64,000 bases of DNA from an uncultured Alistipes sp. (GCA_947623965.1 CANQIF010000002.1:1-64000), one strand, 5' to 3'. Shown: positions 25,783-35,752, counted from the first letter of the stretch. Translations and numbers: made by a program. Notes: generated from the letters alone by a model not told the origin.

Positions 25783-26943
25783 TTATTCGATTCGGTCGCT
25801 GTAGACGGCCCCCGGCAGGTCGTGCAGGTTGTAGCGCGAGGCCATCGACATGCCGTAGGCCCCGGCCGACTTGATCGCCAGCAAGTCGCCGCGGCGGGTG
25901 CTCTTCAGTCGGACGTTTTCGTCGAACCGGTCGGTCGATTCGCAGGCCGTGCCGACGATCGTGTACTTCTCCTCGCGCTCCGATGTGGAGGTGATGTTCT
26001 CGATATTGTGGTAGGCGCCGTAGAGGGCGGGGCGGATGAGTTCGGTCATCGAGGCGTCGCAGATCACCAGCCGGCGCCCGGTGGCGGTGGTCTTGTTGAA
26101 GAGCACCGTCGTGATGAGTTCGCCGCACTCGGCCACGATGGCGCGCCCGAATTCGAAGTGTACTTCGCGGCCGCCCACGCGCAGGTGGTTGTGGACGATC
26201 GAGAAGAGCGAGGCGAAGTTGGGGATCGGCTCATTTTCCGGCACGTCGTAGTTGACGCCCAGGCCGCCGCCCACATCGACGAAGCGGAACGCGAAGCCGA
26301 GCCGTTCGAGGTTCTCGACGATCCCGTTCACCTTGTTGCACATGTGCTCGAAGACGTGCAGTTCGCGGATCTGCGAACCGATGTGCAGGTGGATGCCGAT
26401 GATGTGCAGGTGTGCGAGCGCCTTCAGCTCCTCGGCATGTTCGAGAATCTCCTCGTAGGAGATGCCGAACTTGCTGTCGGCCTGCCCCGTATCGATGCAT
26501 CGGTTCGTTTTGGGGTCGATATCGGGGTTGATGCGCAGCGCCACGTCGGTCGTGCGGCCCGCCTCGGCCGAGAGGCGGTCGATCATCTGCAGCTCTTCGA
26601 TCGACTCGCAGTTGATCGCCAGGATGCGTTGTTCGATGGCGTAGCGCAGCTCCTTGTCGCGCTTTCCGACCCCTGCGTAGACGATCGTCGCGGGGTCGAA
26701 GCCCGCCTCGACCGCCTTGCGCAGCTCGTTGCCGCTGGCGCAGTCGATGCCGAGGCCGTACTCGCGGATCGTGGCGAGCAGGTGGTCGTCGTAGTTGGCC
26801 TTGATGGCGTAGTGGAGCCGGTAGCCGTATTTGTTCGACTCGTAGACGACGCTTTCGAGCGTCTGCCGCAGCAGGGCCATGTCGTAGAGGTAGAAGGGCG
26901 TCTCGTAGGCGCGTAGCTTGGGGGCGATCTGTCTGCTTAACAT
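25783..26943 (-). CDS. lysA: Diaminopimelate decarboxylase
   Basis: A 386-residue PLP enzyme of fold type III that makes L-lysine from meso-diaminopimelate. The PLP lysine is K48 in LHYAIKANYD. HLHIGSQI near 185 and the active-site CESTDRFDE near 325 are present, as is GAYGMSMASRYN near the C-terminus. I chose the ATG at 26943, before the conserved N-terminus, over an upstream in-frame ATG at 27048 that overlaps the promoter. It is followed at once by the DMT transporter gene. Confidence 0.95.
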   Translation of the reverse strand: MLSRQIAPKLRAYETPFYLYDMALLRQTLESVVYESNKYGYRLHYAIKANYDDHLLATIREYGLGIDCASGNELRKAVEAGFDPATIVYAGVGKRDKELRYAIEQRILAINCESIEELQMIDRLSAEAGRTTDVALRINPDIDPKTNRCIDTGQADSKFGISYEEILEHAEELKALAHLHIIGIHLHIGSQIRELHVFEHMCNKVNGIVENLERLGFAFRFVDVGGGLGVNYDVPENEPIPNFASLFSIVHNHLRVGGREVHFEFGRAIVAECGELITTVLFNKTTATGRRLVICDASMTELIRPALYGAYHNIENITSTSEREEKYTIVGTACESTDRFDENVRLKSTRRGDLLAIKSAGAYGMSMASRYNLHDLPGAVYSDRIE

Positions 26944-27017
26944 CGTGGATCGGTTGGGTGGTGAAAACGGGTGAACCGGCGGTGGAATCCGAAGTCCGTC
27001 CCGCACGGAAAACAGCG

Positions 27018-27049
27018 CAAAGATAGCGCTTTTCTCCCGTCCGGGCAAG
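27018..27049 (-). promoter_or_regulatory. lysA promoter
   Basis: Minus-strand TATCTTTG at 27025-27018 with CTTG 20 bases upstream (27049-27046). It lies about 75 bases before the lysA start. Confidence 0.6.
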
Positions 27050-27081
27050 ACACGGAATTCCGTGAATCGGGAAAAAATAAC

Positions 27082-27148
27082 TATCTTTGGCTTCGCCGAA
27101 GATACTCCGCCTCGGCAAAATCTGCAAACTTCGTTTGCATTTTGCCCT
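27082..27148. repeat. Tandem hairpins in the lepA promoter region
   Basis: Two adjacent inverted repeats precede lepA. The first runs from TATCTTTG at 27082 to AAGATA at 27104 around GGC-TTC-GCC. The second is TGCAAAC-TTC-GTTTGCA (27123-27139), extended by GGCAAA/TTTGCC on its flanks. Both have a TTC loop, and each ends beside a TATCTTTG promoter motif. The compact design looks like a dispersed promoter-bearing repeat rather than random sequence. Confidence 0.55.
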
Positions 27149-27166
27149 CGGCTTTTCGTATCTTTG
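27134..27166 (+). promoter_or_regulatory. lepA promoter
   Basis: TTTG at 27134-27137, 21 bases, then TATCTTTG at 27159-27166, both perfect matches, 22 bases before the lepA start. A second TATCTTTG at 27082-27089 may be an alternative promoter. Confidence 0.7.
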
Positions 27167-27188
27167 TCCCCATATATCGATCCCGTAC

Positions 27189-28979
<1,791 letters not shown>

Positions 28980-29000
28980 CGCGCCGGCGGCTGTGAAATG

Positions 29001-29037
29001 CGGGCGGCCCCTTCCCGATCGGGAGGGGCCGCCCGTT
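29001..29037 (+). terminator. Terminator after lepA
   Basis: A nearly perfect hairpin: CGGGCGGCCCCT pairs with AGGGGCCGCCCG around a central TTCCCGATCGGG stretch, followed by TTTCG. The T run is short. Confidence 0.75.
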
Positions 29038-29058
29038 TCGTTCGGCGGCTGGCCGGCA

Positions 29059-29156
29059 GGCACCCGGCGATTGGCACCCGGCGATTGGCACCCGGCGATT
29101 GGCACCCGGCGAATGGCACCCGGCGAATGGCACCCGGCGAATGACGCCCAGCGCTT
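29059..29156. repeat. 14-bp tandem repeat (six units plus a decayed seventh)
   Basis: Unit GGCACCCGGCGATT is repeated exactly at 29059-29072, 29073-29086 and 29087-29100. Three further copies, 29101-29142, end in AAT instead of ATT, and a diverged seventh follows. It lies between the lepA terminator and the convergent CDF gene and encodes nothing evident. Copy number probably varies between strains. Confidence 0.85.
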
Positions 29157-29243
29157 GGCGGCCGGCCTTCGTGGTCGGCTGCCGGTGTTCGTCGGCTGGC
29201 TCCTGGCTTCCGGCTCTCCCGGCCGGCGCGCTGTCTCGGCCCT

Positions 29244-30146
29244 TTAGCAGCAGCTGCGGTCGGTGCAGTCGTCCGGTTCGCTTTCGAATTCGAGGGTGAC
29301 GTGCGCGATGCCCTCTTCGGCGAGGGCGCTCTTGATCGCCCGTTTGACCGGTTCGAGCCTTTGCAGTTCGCGGACGACGATGTGCCCCGTCAGGGCGTAT
29401 TCGGTCGTGCTGATCGCCCAGATGTGGAGGTGGTGGGCGCCGGCGACCCCCTCCACCGCCTCGATCCGCTCCTGCAGGTGCTGCAGGTCGAACTGTTCGG
29501 GGGTGCCGTCCAAGGCCAGCCGCAGGCTCTCTCGCAGGACGCTCCAGGTGGAGACGAGGATCAGGAGGGCGATGGCGATGCCGATGATCGGGTCGATCGT
29601 GTACCAGCCCGTCAGGCGGATCAGGAGCCCCGAGAGGACGACGCCGATCGAGACGAGCGTATCGGCCAGCATGTGCAGGTAGGTGGCGCGGATGTTGATG
29701 TCGCCCGCCTTGTCGGCGGCGAAGAGGTAGGTCGTAAGGCCGTTGACCGCCACGCCGATGCCGGCGACGATCATGATCGAATCGCCCGAGACCGGGACTG
29801 GGGCGAAGAGCTTGCCGATGCTCTCGATGAGGATGAAGCCGACGGCCAGCAGCAGGATGACGGCATTGGTCAGCGACACGAGAATCGTGCTCTTCTTGTA
29901 GCCGTAGGTGTAGGCGGGCGTCGCCTTGCGGGCAGCCAGCAGGCAGGCCGAGAGGGCGAGCAGCATGCTGGCTACGTCGCTCAGGTTGTGCCCGGCGTCG
30001 GAGATGAGCCCCATCGAGCCGCTGTAGAGGCCGGCGGCGAACTCGGCGGCGACGAAGAGCAGATTGATGAAGATGCCGATCCGGAAGGCGCGATCCAGCG
30101 TCGGCGTGAAGTGTGCATGCACGTGGTGGTGGTGAGGATGTCCCAT
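29244..30146 (-). CDS. Cation diffusion facilitator (CDF) metal exporter
   Basis: A 300-residue CzcD-type exporter with six helices. The His-rich N-terminus GHPHHHHVHAH and the Cys-ending tail DDCTDRSCC probably bind metal. Transport-site residues appear as D50/H53 with D57 in SDAGHNLSD and as the paired HMLADT motif in helix V near 157-162. The cytoplasmic domain has HHLHIWAISTTEYALTGHIV. CDF proteins exchange Zn2+ or related ions for protons. Its leader of about 235 bases contains tandem 22-bp repeats. Confidence 0.92.
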   Translation of the reverse strand: MGHPHHHHVHAHFTPTLDRAFRIGIFINLLFVAAEFAAGLYSGSMGLISDAGHNLSDVASMLLALSACLLAARKATPAYTYGYKKSTILVSLTNAVILLLAVGFILIESIGKLFAPVPVSGDSIMIVAGIGVAVNGLTTYLFAADKAGDINIRATYLHMLADTLVSIGVVLSGLLIRLTGWYTIDPIIGIAIALLILVSTWSVLRESLRLALDGTPEQFDLQHLQERIEAVEGVAGAHHLHIWAISTTEYALTGHIVVRELQRLEPVKRAIKSALAEEGIAHVTLEFESEPDDCTDRSCC

Positions 30147-30155
30147 GGTCGATGG

Positions 30156-30235
30156 TTTTGCGGTTTGCAGCTTTGCGTTTTGCGGTTTGCAGCTTTGCGT
30201 TTTGCGGTTTGCAGCTTTGCGTTTTGCGGTTGCAG
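30156..30235. repeat. 22-bp tandem repeat in the CDF leader
   Basis: The 22-bp unit, TTTTGCGGTTTGCAGC followed by TTTGCG, occurs at 30156-30177, 30178-30199 and 30200-30221, with a partial fourth to 30235. It begins 9 bases upstream of the CDF start codon, inside the predicted 5' untranslated region. Confidence 0.85.
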
Positions 30236-30387
30236 GCGCGGCGGATGAAAACGGGCTTGCGGTCTGGCGGCTGCAGGTGCGGACGGACGCCTTGTCAGCC
30301 GGAACGGCCCGGTCTGCCCATTCTGTTTTCAGCTTGTCCGGTGTTTGTCCGGTTTGCCGGAACTGCTGCCTCTTCGGCCTCCGGCTG

Positions 30388-30419
30388 CAAAGATAGGGGC
30401 GGCGGGGCGCCCGTGCAAT
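30388..30419 (-). promoter_or_regulatory. Predicted CDF gene promoter
   Basis: Minus-strand TATCTTTG at 30395-30388 with ATTG 20 bases upstream (30419-30416). It is the best promoter match upstream of the metal exporter and gives a leader of about 235 bases that includes the 22-bp repeats. Confidence 0.55.
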
Positions 30420-30523
30420 ACCCTGAACCGGGTATTTGCCGGGCGGCGCAGATCTTCGCCTTTTTCTACCTGTCTCTCTTAAACAAGACGCCCGCTTACA
30501 ATTTCGCTTCCGTCCCTTTCCCG

Positions 30524-30558
30524 AAAAATAAAAACGTCCGCCTACGATACGTAGACGG
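30524..30558 (-). terminator. Terminator of tRNA-Gly
   Basis: On the minus strand CCGTCTACG and CGTAGGCGG (30558-30538) form a 9-bp stem with one wobble and a 3-base loop. A T-rich run to 30524 follows. It is 12 bases past the tRNA 3' end. Confidence 0.75.
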
Positions 30559-30570
30559 GCGCACCTGCGA

Positions 30571-30642
30571 GCGGAAAACGGGATTCGAACCCGCGACCCT
30601 CAGCTTGGGAAGCTGATGCTCTACCGACTGAGCTATTTCCGC
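30571..30642 (-). tRNA. tRNA-Gly (CCC)
   Basis: A 72-base cloverleaf: acceptor GCGGAAA/TTTCCGC, D arm GCTC...GAGC, anticodon stem TCAGC/GCTGA with loop TTCCCAA (anticodon CCC), variable GGGTC, and T arm GCGGG-TTCGAAT-CCCGT. No CCA is encoded. It lies downstream of the nitroreductase gene on the same strand. Confidence 0.93.
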
Positions 30643-30739
30643 ATTTCGGTGGACAAAGATAAGGGGAGTTTTCGACTTTTCCAACCTTTTCGCCCGAAGA
30701 ATTTTCGAAAGGAGGATTTTTTCGGCCTTTTCGTCCGAG

Positions 30740-31450
30740 TCATTCCGCCTTTTCCGGGTTCGCCGCTTCGGCGGCCGGCGCTTTTGCGGTGCCCGGCTCG
30801 CCCGTCCGCACGGGTTCGAGAAGCAGCTCTTCGAGCCGGAGTTTGGGCACGTAGTGCGTGCCCGCCGCATCGCGGTAGTAGGCGTGCCCCTCGCCGGCCG
30901 CGATGTCCACCAGCTCGATCCGTTCAGCGCCGCGGCCGAGGGCGAGCACCAGCAGCGGCGCGCACGGCAGCGCCAGCTCGCGGCGGAGCGCTTCGCGGTC
31001 GAAGGCCCCGATGCAAAGTCCGCTCAGTCCGATTTCGACGGCCTGCAGCAGCATGCTTTGAACTGCGATCCCGAGGTCCATATAGACGTAGGGGTCGGGC
31101 TCCGCGGCGGTGCAGATCACGATGAAGGCCTGCGGCTCGGTGCCCGGGTAGGGGAGGTGCAGCTCGGGCAGCGCCCCGCCCATGCGGATGTGCGGCAGCA
31201 CTTTGTGCGCCTCGTCCGCTGCGACGATCCGGAAGCGCAACACCTGCTGGTTCCGGGCCGAGGGGGTCAGCCGGTTGACGGCGACGATGCGCCGCAGCTG
31301 GTCTTCGCGCACGACGAACGAGGGGTCGTAGCCGCGGCAGCTGCGGTTGCGGCGCAGCAGCTGTTCGAGCGAGGCCCGCGGCTTCGCCGGCCGGACGCCC
31401 GGCCGGGCGCGCCACTCCTCCAACTTCTTCTCCAAATAATTGTCTGCCAT
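30740..31450 (-). CDS. Nitroreductase-family protein
   Basis: A 236-residue FMN-dependent nitroreductase-fold protein. The phosphate-binding start NRSCRGYDPSFVVREDQL, SARNQQVLRF and the C-terminal CIGAFDREALRRELAL match the family. The C-terminal 20 residues are Ala/Glu/Pro-rich and atypical. Substrate is unknown; homologues reduce quinones, nitro compounds or flavins. It starts 54 bases after the upstream outer-membrane-type gene and is probably in the same operon. Confidence 0.87.
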   Translation of the reverse strand: MADNYLEKKLEEWRARPGVRPAKPRASLEQLLRRNRSCRGYDPSFVVREDQLRRIVAVNRLTPSARNQQVLRFRIVAADEAHKVLPHIRMGGALPELHLPYPGTEPQAFIVICTAAEPDPYVYMDLGIAVQSMLLQAVEIGLSGLCIGAFDREALRRELALPCAPLLVLALGRGAERIELVDIAAGEGHAYYRDAAGTHYVPKLRLEELLLEPVRTGEPGTAKAPAAEAANPEKAE

Positions 31451-31504
31451 CTTCGATGCGTTTTTAGGGTATTTCCACTTCGGCTTCCGCTCGGCAAAGT
31501 CCGG

Positions 31505-32299
31505 CTACGGCTTCATCAATTGCACCCGCACGCCGAACGAGAAGTAGAAGATGTCGGCGATCGACAGCTCCCGGTTCGTGCACTTGGCGAGCAGGTCGAG
31601 CTCCTTGGCGCTCAGCTCGTAGTAGAAGCCGATGCTGCGCAGCAGGCTCCGCGGGTTTCGGGAATACCATGTGATGCGCTGCCCGACGTAGATATAGGCG
31701 CGCATGCGTGTCGAGAAACGGTAGTAGGGACCGCCGTATTTCTGCGGCTCCTGCATCCAGAACTCCTCGCCGGCGATGAAGGTGAGGTAAAGCCCGCAGC
31801 TGAGGGGCTCGATTCCTAACTGCCTGTGGCAACGGATGTTCCAGGGAATGAAGCTCTCCCGAAACGTGACGATCGGACGTCCTTCGCCGGCGCCGATGTA
31901 ATGTTTCGGCAGCCAGCCGATCTGCAGGTCGGTCTCCCACTGGTTCCGGCGGCCGTAGTCCCAGCCGAATCCTATCGAGGCGACGCCCATGCCGCCCGCA
32001 TACTGGAGTTTGCAGTGGGTCGGAAGCAGGCGGGCCCAGCCGCGGTAATCGGCGTGGCGGCGCTGTTCGACGGCGGGCCGGAAGCGGGCGGGCTCGGTCA
32101 GGCATCCTTCCAGCAGTCGGACGACCCGGTCGCTGTCCGGTGCGATGGCCTGCCCGTTGGCGGCATGCAGCGAATCGGCGCTCCGCTGTCCGGGCTCCTC
32201 TTTTGCGGCCGTTTGCGCCGCGCCTCCGATTCCTTGCGCCGCTGCTCCGGCCGAACAGAGCAGGCCGGCGGCGAGCGTGCTAATAATCCACTTTCTCAT
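31505..32299 (-). CDS. Predicted secreted outer-membrane-type protein
   Basis: A 264-residue unrecognised protein with a signal peptide (RKWIISTLAAGLLCSAGAAAQ). The remainder alternates aromatic and polar residues and has segments such as ASIGFGWDYGRRNQWETDLQ and YVGQRITWYS. It ends in a beta-strand-like FYFSFGVRVQL, consistent with a small outer-membrane beta-barrel. The start lies within the 3' end of the phosphoesterase gene (20-base overlap), so the two are translationally linked. No specific function can be assigned. Confidence 0.65.
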   Translation of the reverse strand: MRKWIISTLAAGLLCSAGAAAQGIGGAAQTAAKEEPGQRSADSLHAANGQAIAPDSDRVVRLLEGCLTEPARFRPAVEQRRHADYRGWARLLPTHCKLQYAGGMGVASIGFGWDYGRRNQWETDLQIGWLPKHYIGAGEGRPIVTFRESFIPWNIRCHRQLGIEPLSCGLYLTFIAGEEFWMQEPQKYGGPYYRFSTRMRAYIYVGQRITWYSRNPRSLLRSIGFYYELSAKELDLLAKCTNRELSIADIFYFSFGVRVQLMKP

Positions 32300-33086
32300 G
32301 CTCCCAACCCTTTTCCGTTACGGTATATACTAAATAGTTGCGCTTCACGATCGCGTCGTTCTGAATGTAGAGAATCCCGTCGTCGAAGAGGTCGCAGACC
32401 TCGTAGCCGTGGCCGTGGCCGTGGATGCAGACCTGCAGTGCGGGGAAGCTGCGGAGCCGCTCGTGCAGCAGTTTTGCGGGAATGCCGTTGAGCTGTTCGG
32501 AGACGGGCGAGGCGTGCATGACGGCGATCGTGCGGTTGCAGGAGGCGGGGTAGGCGCTGCGCTCGGCCTCGACGAAGCCGAAATCGGGGACCCCTTCGTA
32601 GTCGAACTCCAGGGCGTTCGTGTTCAGGCAGATGAAACGCACCGACCCCGCCGTGAAGGCGAAATCGGGCTCGCCGAAAATTTTGCGGTAGATGAGCGGT
32701 CCGGTGACTAAGCAGTCGTGGTTGCCGAGCAATACCACATAGGGGACCTTCAGCCGTTCGAAGATGTCGCGCTGCCGCTCGAACTCGGCGCGCAGCCCCC
32801 AGTCGGTGATGTCGCCCGCATTGATGACGAAGTCGATGTCGTCGCGGGCGTTGATCGCGGCGACGGCGTCGACCGTCTCGTCGTACCAGCGCTGCGTGTC
32901 GCTGATGACGGCGAAGCGGATCGTCCGCTTGCCGCTGCAGCTTCGCTCGATCCGCGGAATGTTGCGGGCGTGGATGCCGCACGTCCCCTCGACGCGCGTG
33001 TCGTAGGCATGGTATTCGGTCTGGCACCCCGCCGCAAACAGGGCGAGCATGCCGTAAAGGCTTTTTCGAAGCAGTCGTTTCATCAT
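32280..33086 (-). CDS. Calcineurin-like metallophosphoesterase, predicted lipoprotein
   Basis: 268 residues with a lipobox near residue 21 (ALFAAGC), so it is probably anchored in the outer or inner membrane. The five metallophosphoesterase motifs are in order: FAVISDTQ, NAGDITDWG, LLGNHDC, MHASP and HGHGHGYE. Two metal ions should be bound. The substrate is unknown. It begins the operon with the outer-membrane protein and nitroreductase and diverges from an AraC gene across a 296-base gap. Confidence 0.87.
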   Translation of the reverse strand: MMKRLLRKSLYGMLALFAAGCQTEYHAYDTRVEGTCGIHARNIPRIERSCSGKRTIRFAVISDTQRWYDETVDAVAAINARDDIDFVINAGDITDWGLRAEFERQRDIFERLKVPYVVLLGNHDCLVTGPLIYRKIFGEPDFAFTAGSVRFICLNTNALEFDYEGVPDFGFVEAERSAYPASCNRTIAVMHASPVSEQLNGIPAKLLHERLRSFPALQVCIHGHGHGYEVCDLFDDGILYIQNDAIVKRNYLVYTVTEKGWEHEKVDY

Positions 33087-33328
33087 TTATCGGGTTCGGG
33101 CGCGGCGGACGGCCGCCGCAGCATGACGCATCCGGTCGCAAGGATGCCGCATAACGAAAGACAAAAGTCGGCATTTCGGTCCGTTTTACCAACTCTTTCG
33201 GCCGACAAATCTGTTCGTAATGTCGATTCGATTCGTCTATTTCGGAATCGCCGGTTCGCTCTGCGCCCGTATTTCCCGCCGGAATGGCGCAATTCGGTAC
33301 ATTTTGACGAATTAATTGGATAAATGGC

Positions 33329-33360
33329 CTTGCCGATTGCCGATATTCGGTGTATTTTTG
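33329..33360 (+). promoter_or_regulatory. Promoter of the second AraC gene
   Basis: CTTG at 33329-33332, a 20-base gap, then TATTTTTG at 33353-33360, 22 bases before the start codon. The divergent region 33087-33382 also carries AATTCG...CGAATT (33291-33313), a possible operator. I found no good match for the phosphoesterase promoter. Confidence 0.55.
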
Positions 33361-33382
33361 TCGCGATTAAACCAATTGACCC

Positions 33383-34288
33383 ATGATGATGGAAGAAATT
33401 TCGATCGAAAAGATCGGTCAGATCGTCGATACGTCGCGCCTGTCGATCTATCGGGGCGTGCTGATGACCGAGAGCACGGCCGCGGACCGTGCTTCGCTGC
33501 TTTTCGATGAACCGCTGCGGATCGATGCGCTGGCGCTCGTACTCTGCACGAAGGGGCGCGGCCGCATCACCTGCAGCCTGCAAAGCTATGATGTCGAGGA
33601 GGGCATGCTGCTGTTGATTCCGCCCAAAAGCATCCTGACGACCGAGACCGGCGAGGCCGACGCCGAGAGTCGCGTGCTGCTGCTCGATCCGCGTTATCTC
33701 TCCGATTGCAACCTCAATATCAAGAAGCTGACCTCCTCGATCATGCGGATTATGCAAAATCCCTGCGTGCGGCTGACGCAGTCGGAGTTCGAACACTACC
33801 GGGGGCTGTGGCAGCTGCTCCGGGGGCGGATCGACGACCGGGCCGAGACGGAGTTCCGCGACGATATCGTCCGCTCGCTGGTCGAGGCGATCACCTACTT
33901 CGTCTTCGAACTCTTCCTGCTCCACATCGAGGAGCGGCAGCCGCTGCGCACGAACGGGGTGTCGGTCCGGCTCGACGAGTATTTCCACCGATTCCTGCAC
34001 GAGCTGTCGCAGCACTACCTCGAGCGGCGCAGCGTCGCCTTCTACGCCGACCGGCTGTGCATTTCGTCGCGCTATCTGACGACCATCGTGCGGCGCGTCA
34101 GCGGTCTGTCGGTCTCGGAGTGGATGAACCGCTACCTCATGATGGAAGCCAAATACCTGCTCAAATACAGCGAGATGAGCATCCAGGAGATCGCCTACAA
34201 GCTGAGTTTCCCGAACCAGTCGTTCTTCGGCAAGTTCTTCAAGCAGCACGCCGGCACGGCCCCTTCGGCCTTCCGCGCGAGGCAGTAG
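33383..34288 (+). CDS. AraC-family transcriptional regulator
   Basis: 301 residues. The N-terminal cupin-like sensor carries LVLCTKGRGRITCSLQ and EGMLLLIPP. The C-terminal AraC DNA-binding domain, about residues 205-298, has FYADRLCISSRYLTTIVRRV and then IAYKLSFPNQSFFGKFFKQH with GTAPSAFR. It is divergent from the phosphoesterase/outer-membrane/nitroreductase operon, the natural candidate target. Two further ATG codons directly follow the chosen start. Confidence 0.9.
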   Translation: MMMEEISIEKIGQIVDTSRLSIYRGVLMTESTAADRASLLFDEPLRIDALALVLCTKGRGRITCSLQSYDVEEGMLLLIPPKSILTTETGEADAESRVLLLDPRYLSDCNLNIKKLTSSIMRIMQNPCVRLTQSEFEHYRGLWQLLRGRIDDRAETEFRDDIVRSLVEAITYFVFELFLLHIEERQPLRTNGVSVRLDEYFHRFLHELSQHYLERRSVAFYADRLCISSRYLTTIVRRVSGLSVSEWMNRYLMMEAKYLLKYSEMSIQEIAYKLSFPNQSFFGKFFKQHAGTAPSAFRARQ

Positions 34289-34339
34289 CGGCCGTATAGG
34301 AAGAACTTATCGGCGCATACGAAAAAAGAATCGGAGCGG

Positions 34340-34371
34340 TTTGGGAAGTTTCCCCGAAACGCCTATCTTTG
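34340..34371 (+). promoter_or_regulatory. Rubrerythrin promoter
   Basis: TTTG at 34340-34343, exactly 20 bases, then TATCTTTG at 34364-34371: a perfect Bacteroidales match, 58 bases before the start codon. Confidence 0.75.
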
Positions 34372-34429
34372 CAACACGGAAACGATCCGAAAGCAAGATA
34401 TTACACACACTACTAAAACAACTACGATT

Positions 34430-34981
34430 ATGGCAAAGAAATTTCGTTGCACCGTTTGTGGATATATCCACGAAGGTGATGAGGCGCCTGCACAGTGCCC
34501 CCTCTGCAAGGCCGGCGCAGACAAGTTCGTCGAGGTAAAGGAGGAGGAAGGCGCGCTCGACTTCGTGACCGAGCACAAGCTGGGCGACGGCAAGGGCTCG
34601 AATGCGGAGCTCTGGCAGGGTCTTCAGGACCACTTCGCCGGTGAGTGCACCGAGGTCGGCATGTATCTGGCCATGAGCCGTCAGGCCGATCGCGAGGGCT
34701 ATCCCGAGATCGCCGAGGCCTTCAAGCGCTACGCTTTCGAGGAGGCCGAGCACGCCGCCAAGTTCGCCGAGCTGATCGGCGAGGTGGTTTGGGACACCAA
34801 GACGAACCTGTACAAGCGGATGAACGCCGAGTGCGGCGCCTGCGAGGGCAAGATGCACCTGGCCCGCATCGCCAAGGAGCAGAACCTCGATGCCGTACAC
34901 GATACGGTACACGAGATGGCCAAGGACGAGGCACGCCACGGCAAGGGCTTCGAAGGGCTCTACAACCGCTATTTCAAATAG
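34430..34981 (+). CDS. Reverse rubrerythrin (rubredoxin domain first)
   Basis: 183 residues. The N-terminal rubredoxin-type iron site has C7, C10, C23 and C26 (CTVCGY and CPLC). The four-helix diiron domain carries [15 protein letters not shown] and DEARHGKGF, giving the Glu and His iron ligands. The domain order is the opposite of classical rubrerythrin. Such proteins reduce hydrogen peroxide, and in some anaerobes oxygen, in the cytoplasm. A strong promoter and a strong terminator flank it, so it is a single-gene, probably highly expressed unit. Confidence 0.92.
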   Translation: MAKKFRCTVCGYIHEGDEAPAQCPLCKAGADKFVEVKEEEGALDFVTEHKLGDGKGSNAELWQGLQDHFAGECTEVGMYLAMSRQADREGYPEIAEAFKRYAFEEAEHAAKFAELIGEVVWDTKTNLYKRMNAECGACEGKMHLARIAKEQNLDAVHDTVHEMAKDEARHGKGFEGLYNRYFK

Positions 34982-35015
34982 CCGGGAGCCGGGAGGCCTG
35001 CAGGCCGCAAACGGA

Positions 35016-35052
35016 ACGCGTCGGGATGATTCCCGACGCGTCCTTTTTTTTT
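35016..35052 (+). terminator. Terminator after rubrerythrin
   Basis: ACGCGTCGGGA (35016-35026) pairs perfectly with TCCCGACGCGT (35031-35041) around TGAT, followed by a run of nine Ts. Confidence 0.92.
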
Positions 35053-35141
35053 GTTGTAGGGGGGCGATCCGGCCGCCTGCGCGGCGCCTGCCCGAATGGC
35101 GCGTGCCTGCAGTTCGCGCCTGCGGCGGGCCTCCGGGCGGA

Positions 35142-35519
35142 TCATTTCTTCTTCGGCGCTTTTCCCGGCTTCTTCTCCCGGTCGTTTACCAACAGGGCGG
35201 CGATCTGCAACAGATAGAGCCACTGCTGTTCGAACCAGCGGTGGACCCGCTGGAACATGCCGGCGACCTCGGAGACGACCTCCAACTGCGAGCGGACCCG
35301 TTCGACCGTGTCGCGGATGTTCAGCTCGTAGCTGACGAGAGCCATGATGCCGAAGAGGATGCAGACCACGAAGGCGGCCAGGCTGATCGAGCCGATCCAC
35401 GTCGAGAGCCACAGCACCAGGGCTGTCACGCCCGTGACGAGGGCCCCGAAGATGCCGACCGTGAAGAAGACGACGGCTGCGGCGAACCGCCCCCGCGTGT
35501 TGGGTGCTTTTCCCGCCAT
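35142..35519 (-). CDS. Small membrane protein, phage-holin-family-like
   Basis: A 125-residue protein with two adjacent hydrophobic segments (AVVFFTVGIFGALVTGVTAL and SISLAAFVVCILFGIMALVS), then a charged stretch with possible coiled coil and a Lys-rich tail (REKKPGKAPKKK). This resembles the YqjE/holin-like membrane proteins that accompany YtxH genes in Bacteroidetes. The start at 35519 is 5 bases after the YtxH stop, so they form an operon. Role: probably envelope stress or stationary phase, by analogy only. Confidence 0.7.
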   Translation of the reverse strand: MAGKAPNTRGRFAAAVVFFTVGIFGALVTGVTALVLWLSTWIGSISLAAFVVCILFGIMALVSYELNIRDTVERVRSQLEVVSEVAGMFQRVHRWFEQQWLYLLQIAALLVNDREKKPGKAPKKK

Positions 35520-35524
35520 CGCCG

Positions 35525-35752
35525 TTATGCCTGATGGGTGTCGCACTTGCAGCGGGCCTCGTCGATCTCCGCCTTGATCTTGTCGTGGATCTTCTCCGCG
35601 CGGTCCTTGACCTTGTCGACCTCGTCGTCGATGAAATCCTTGATCTGGCGGCGCAGTTCGGGACCCGACTGGGGCGTCAGAAGCATGGCGAGGGCCGAGC
35701 CGACGACCATGCCCCCGATGAGCGAAACGATGAAGATACCTGTGTTTTTCAT
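35525..35752 (-). CDS. YtxH-domain protein
   Basis: A 75-residue protein with one N-terminal helix containing GGMVVGSALAMLLTPQSG, the glycine-rich YtxH signature. A charged amphipathic coiled-coil-like tail (DFIDDEVDKVKDRAEKIHDK) ends in a Cys-containing CKCDTHQA. YtxH proteins are general-stress-associated membrane proteins of unknown biochemical role. It is the first gene of a two-gene operon with the holin-like protein. Confidence 0.83.
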   Translation of the reverse strand: MKNTGIFIVSLIGGMVVGSALAMLLTPQSGPELRRQIKDFIDDEVDKVKDRAEKIHDKIKAEIDEARCKCDTHQA

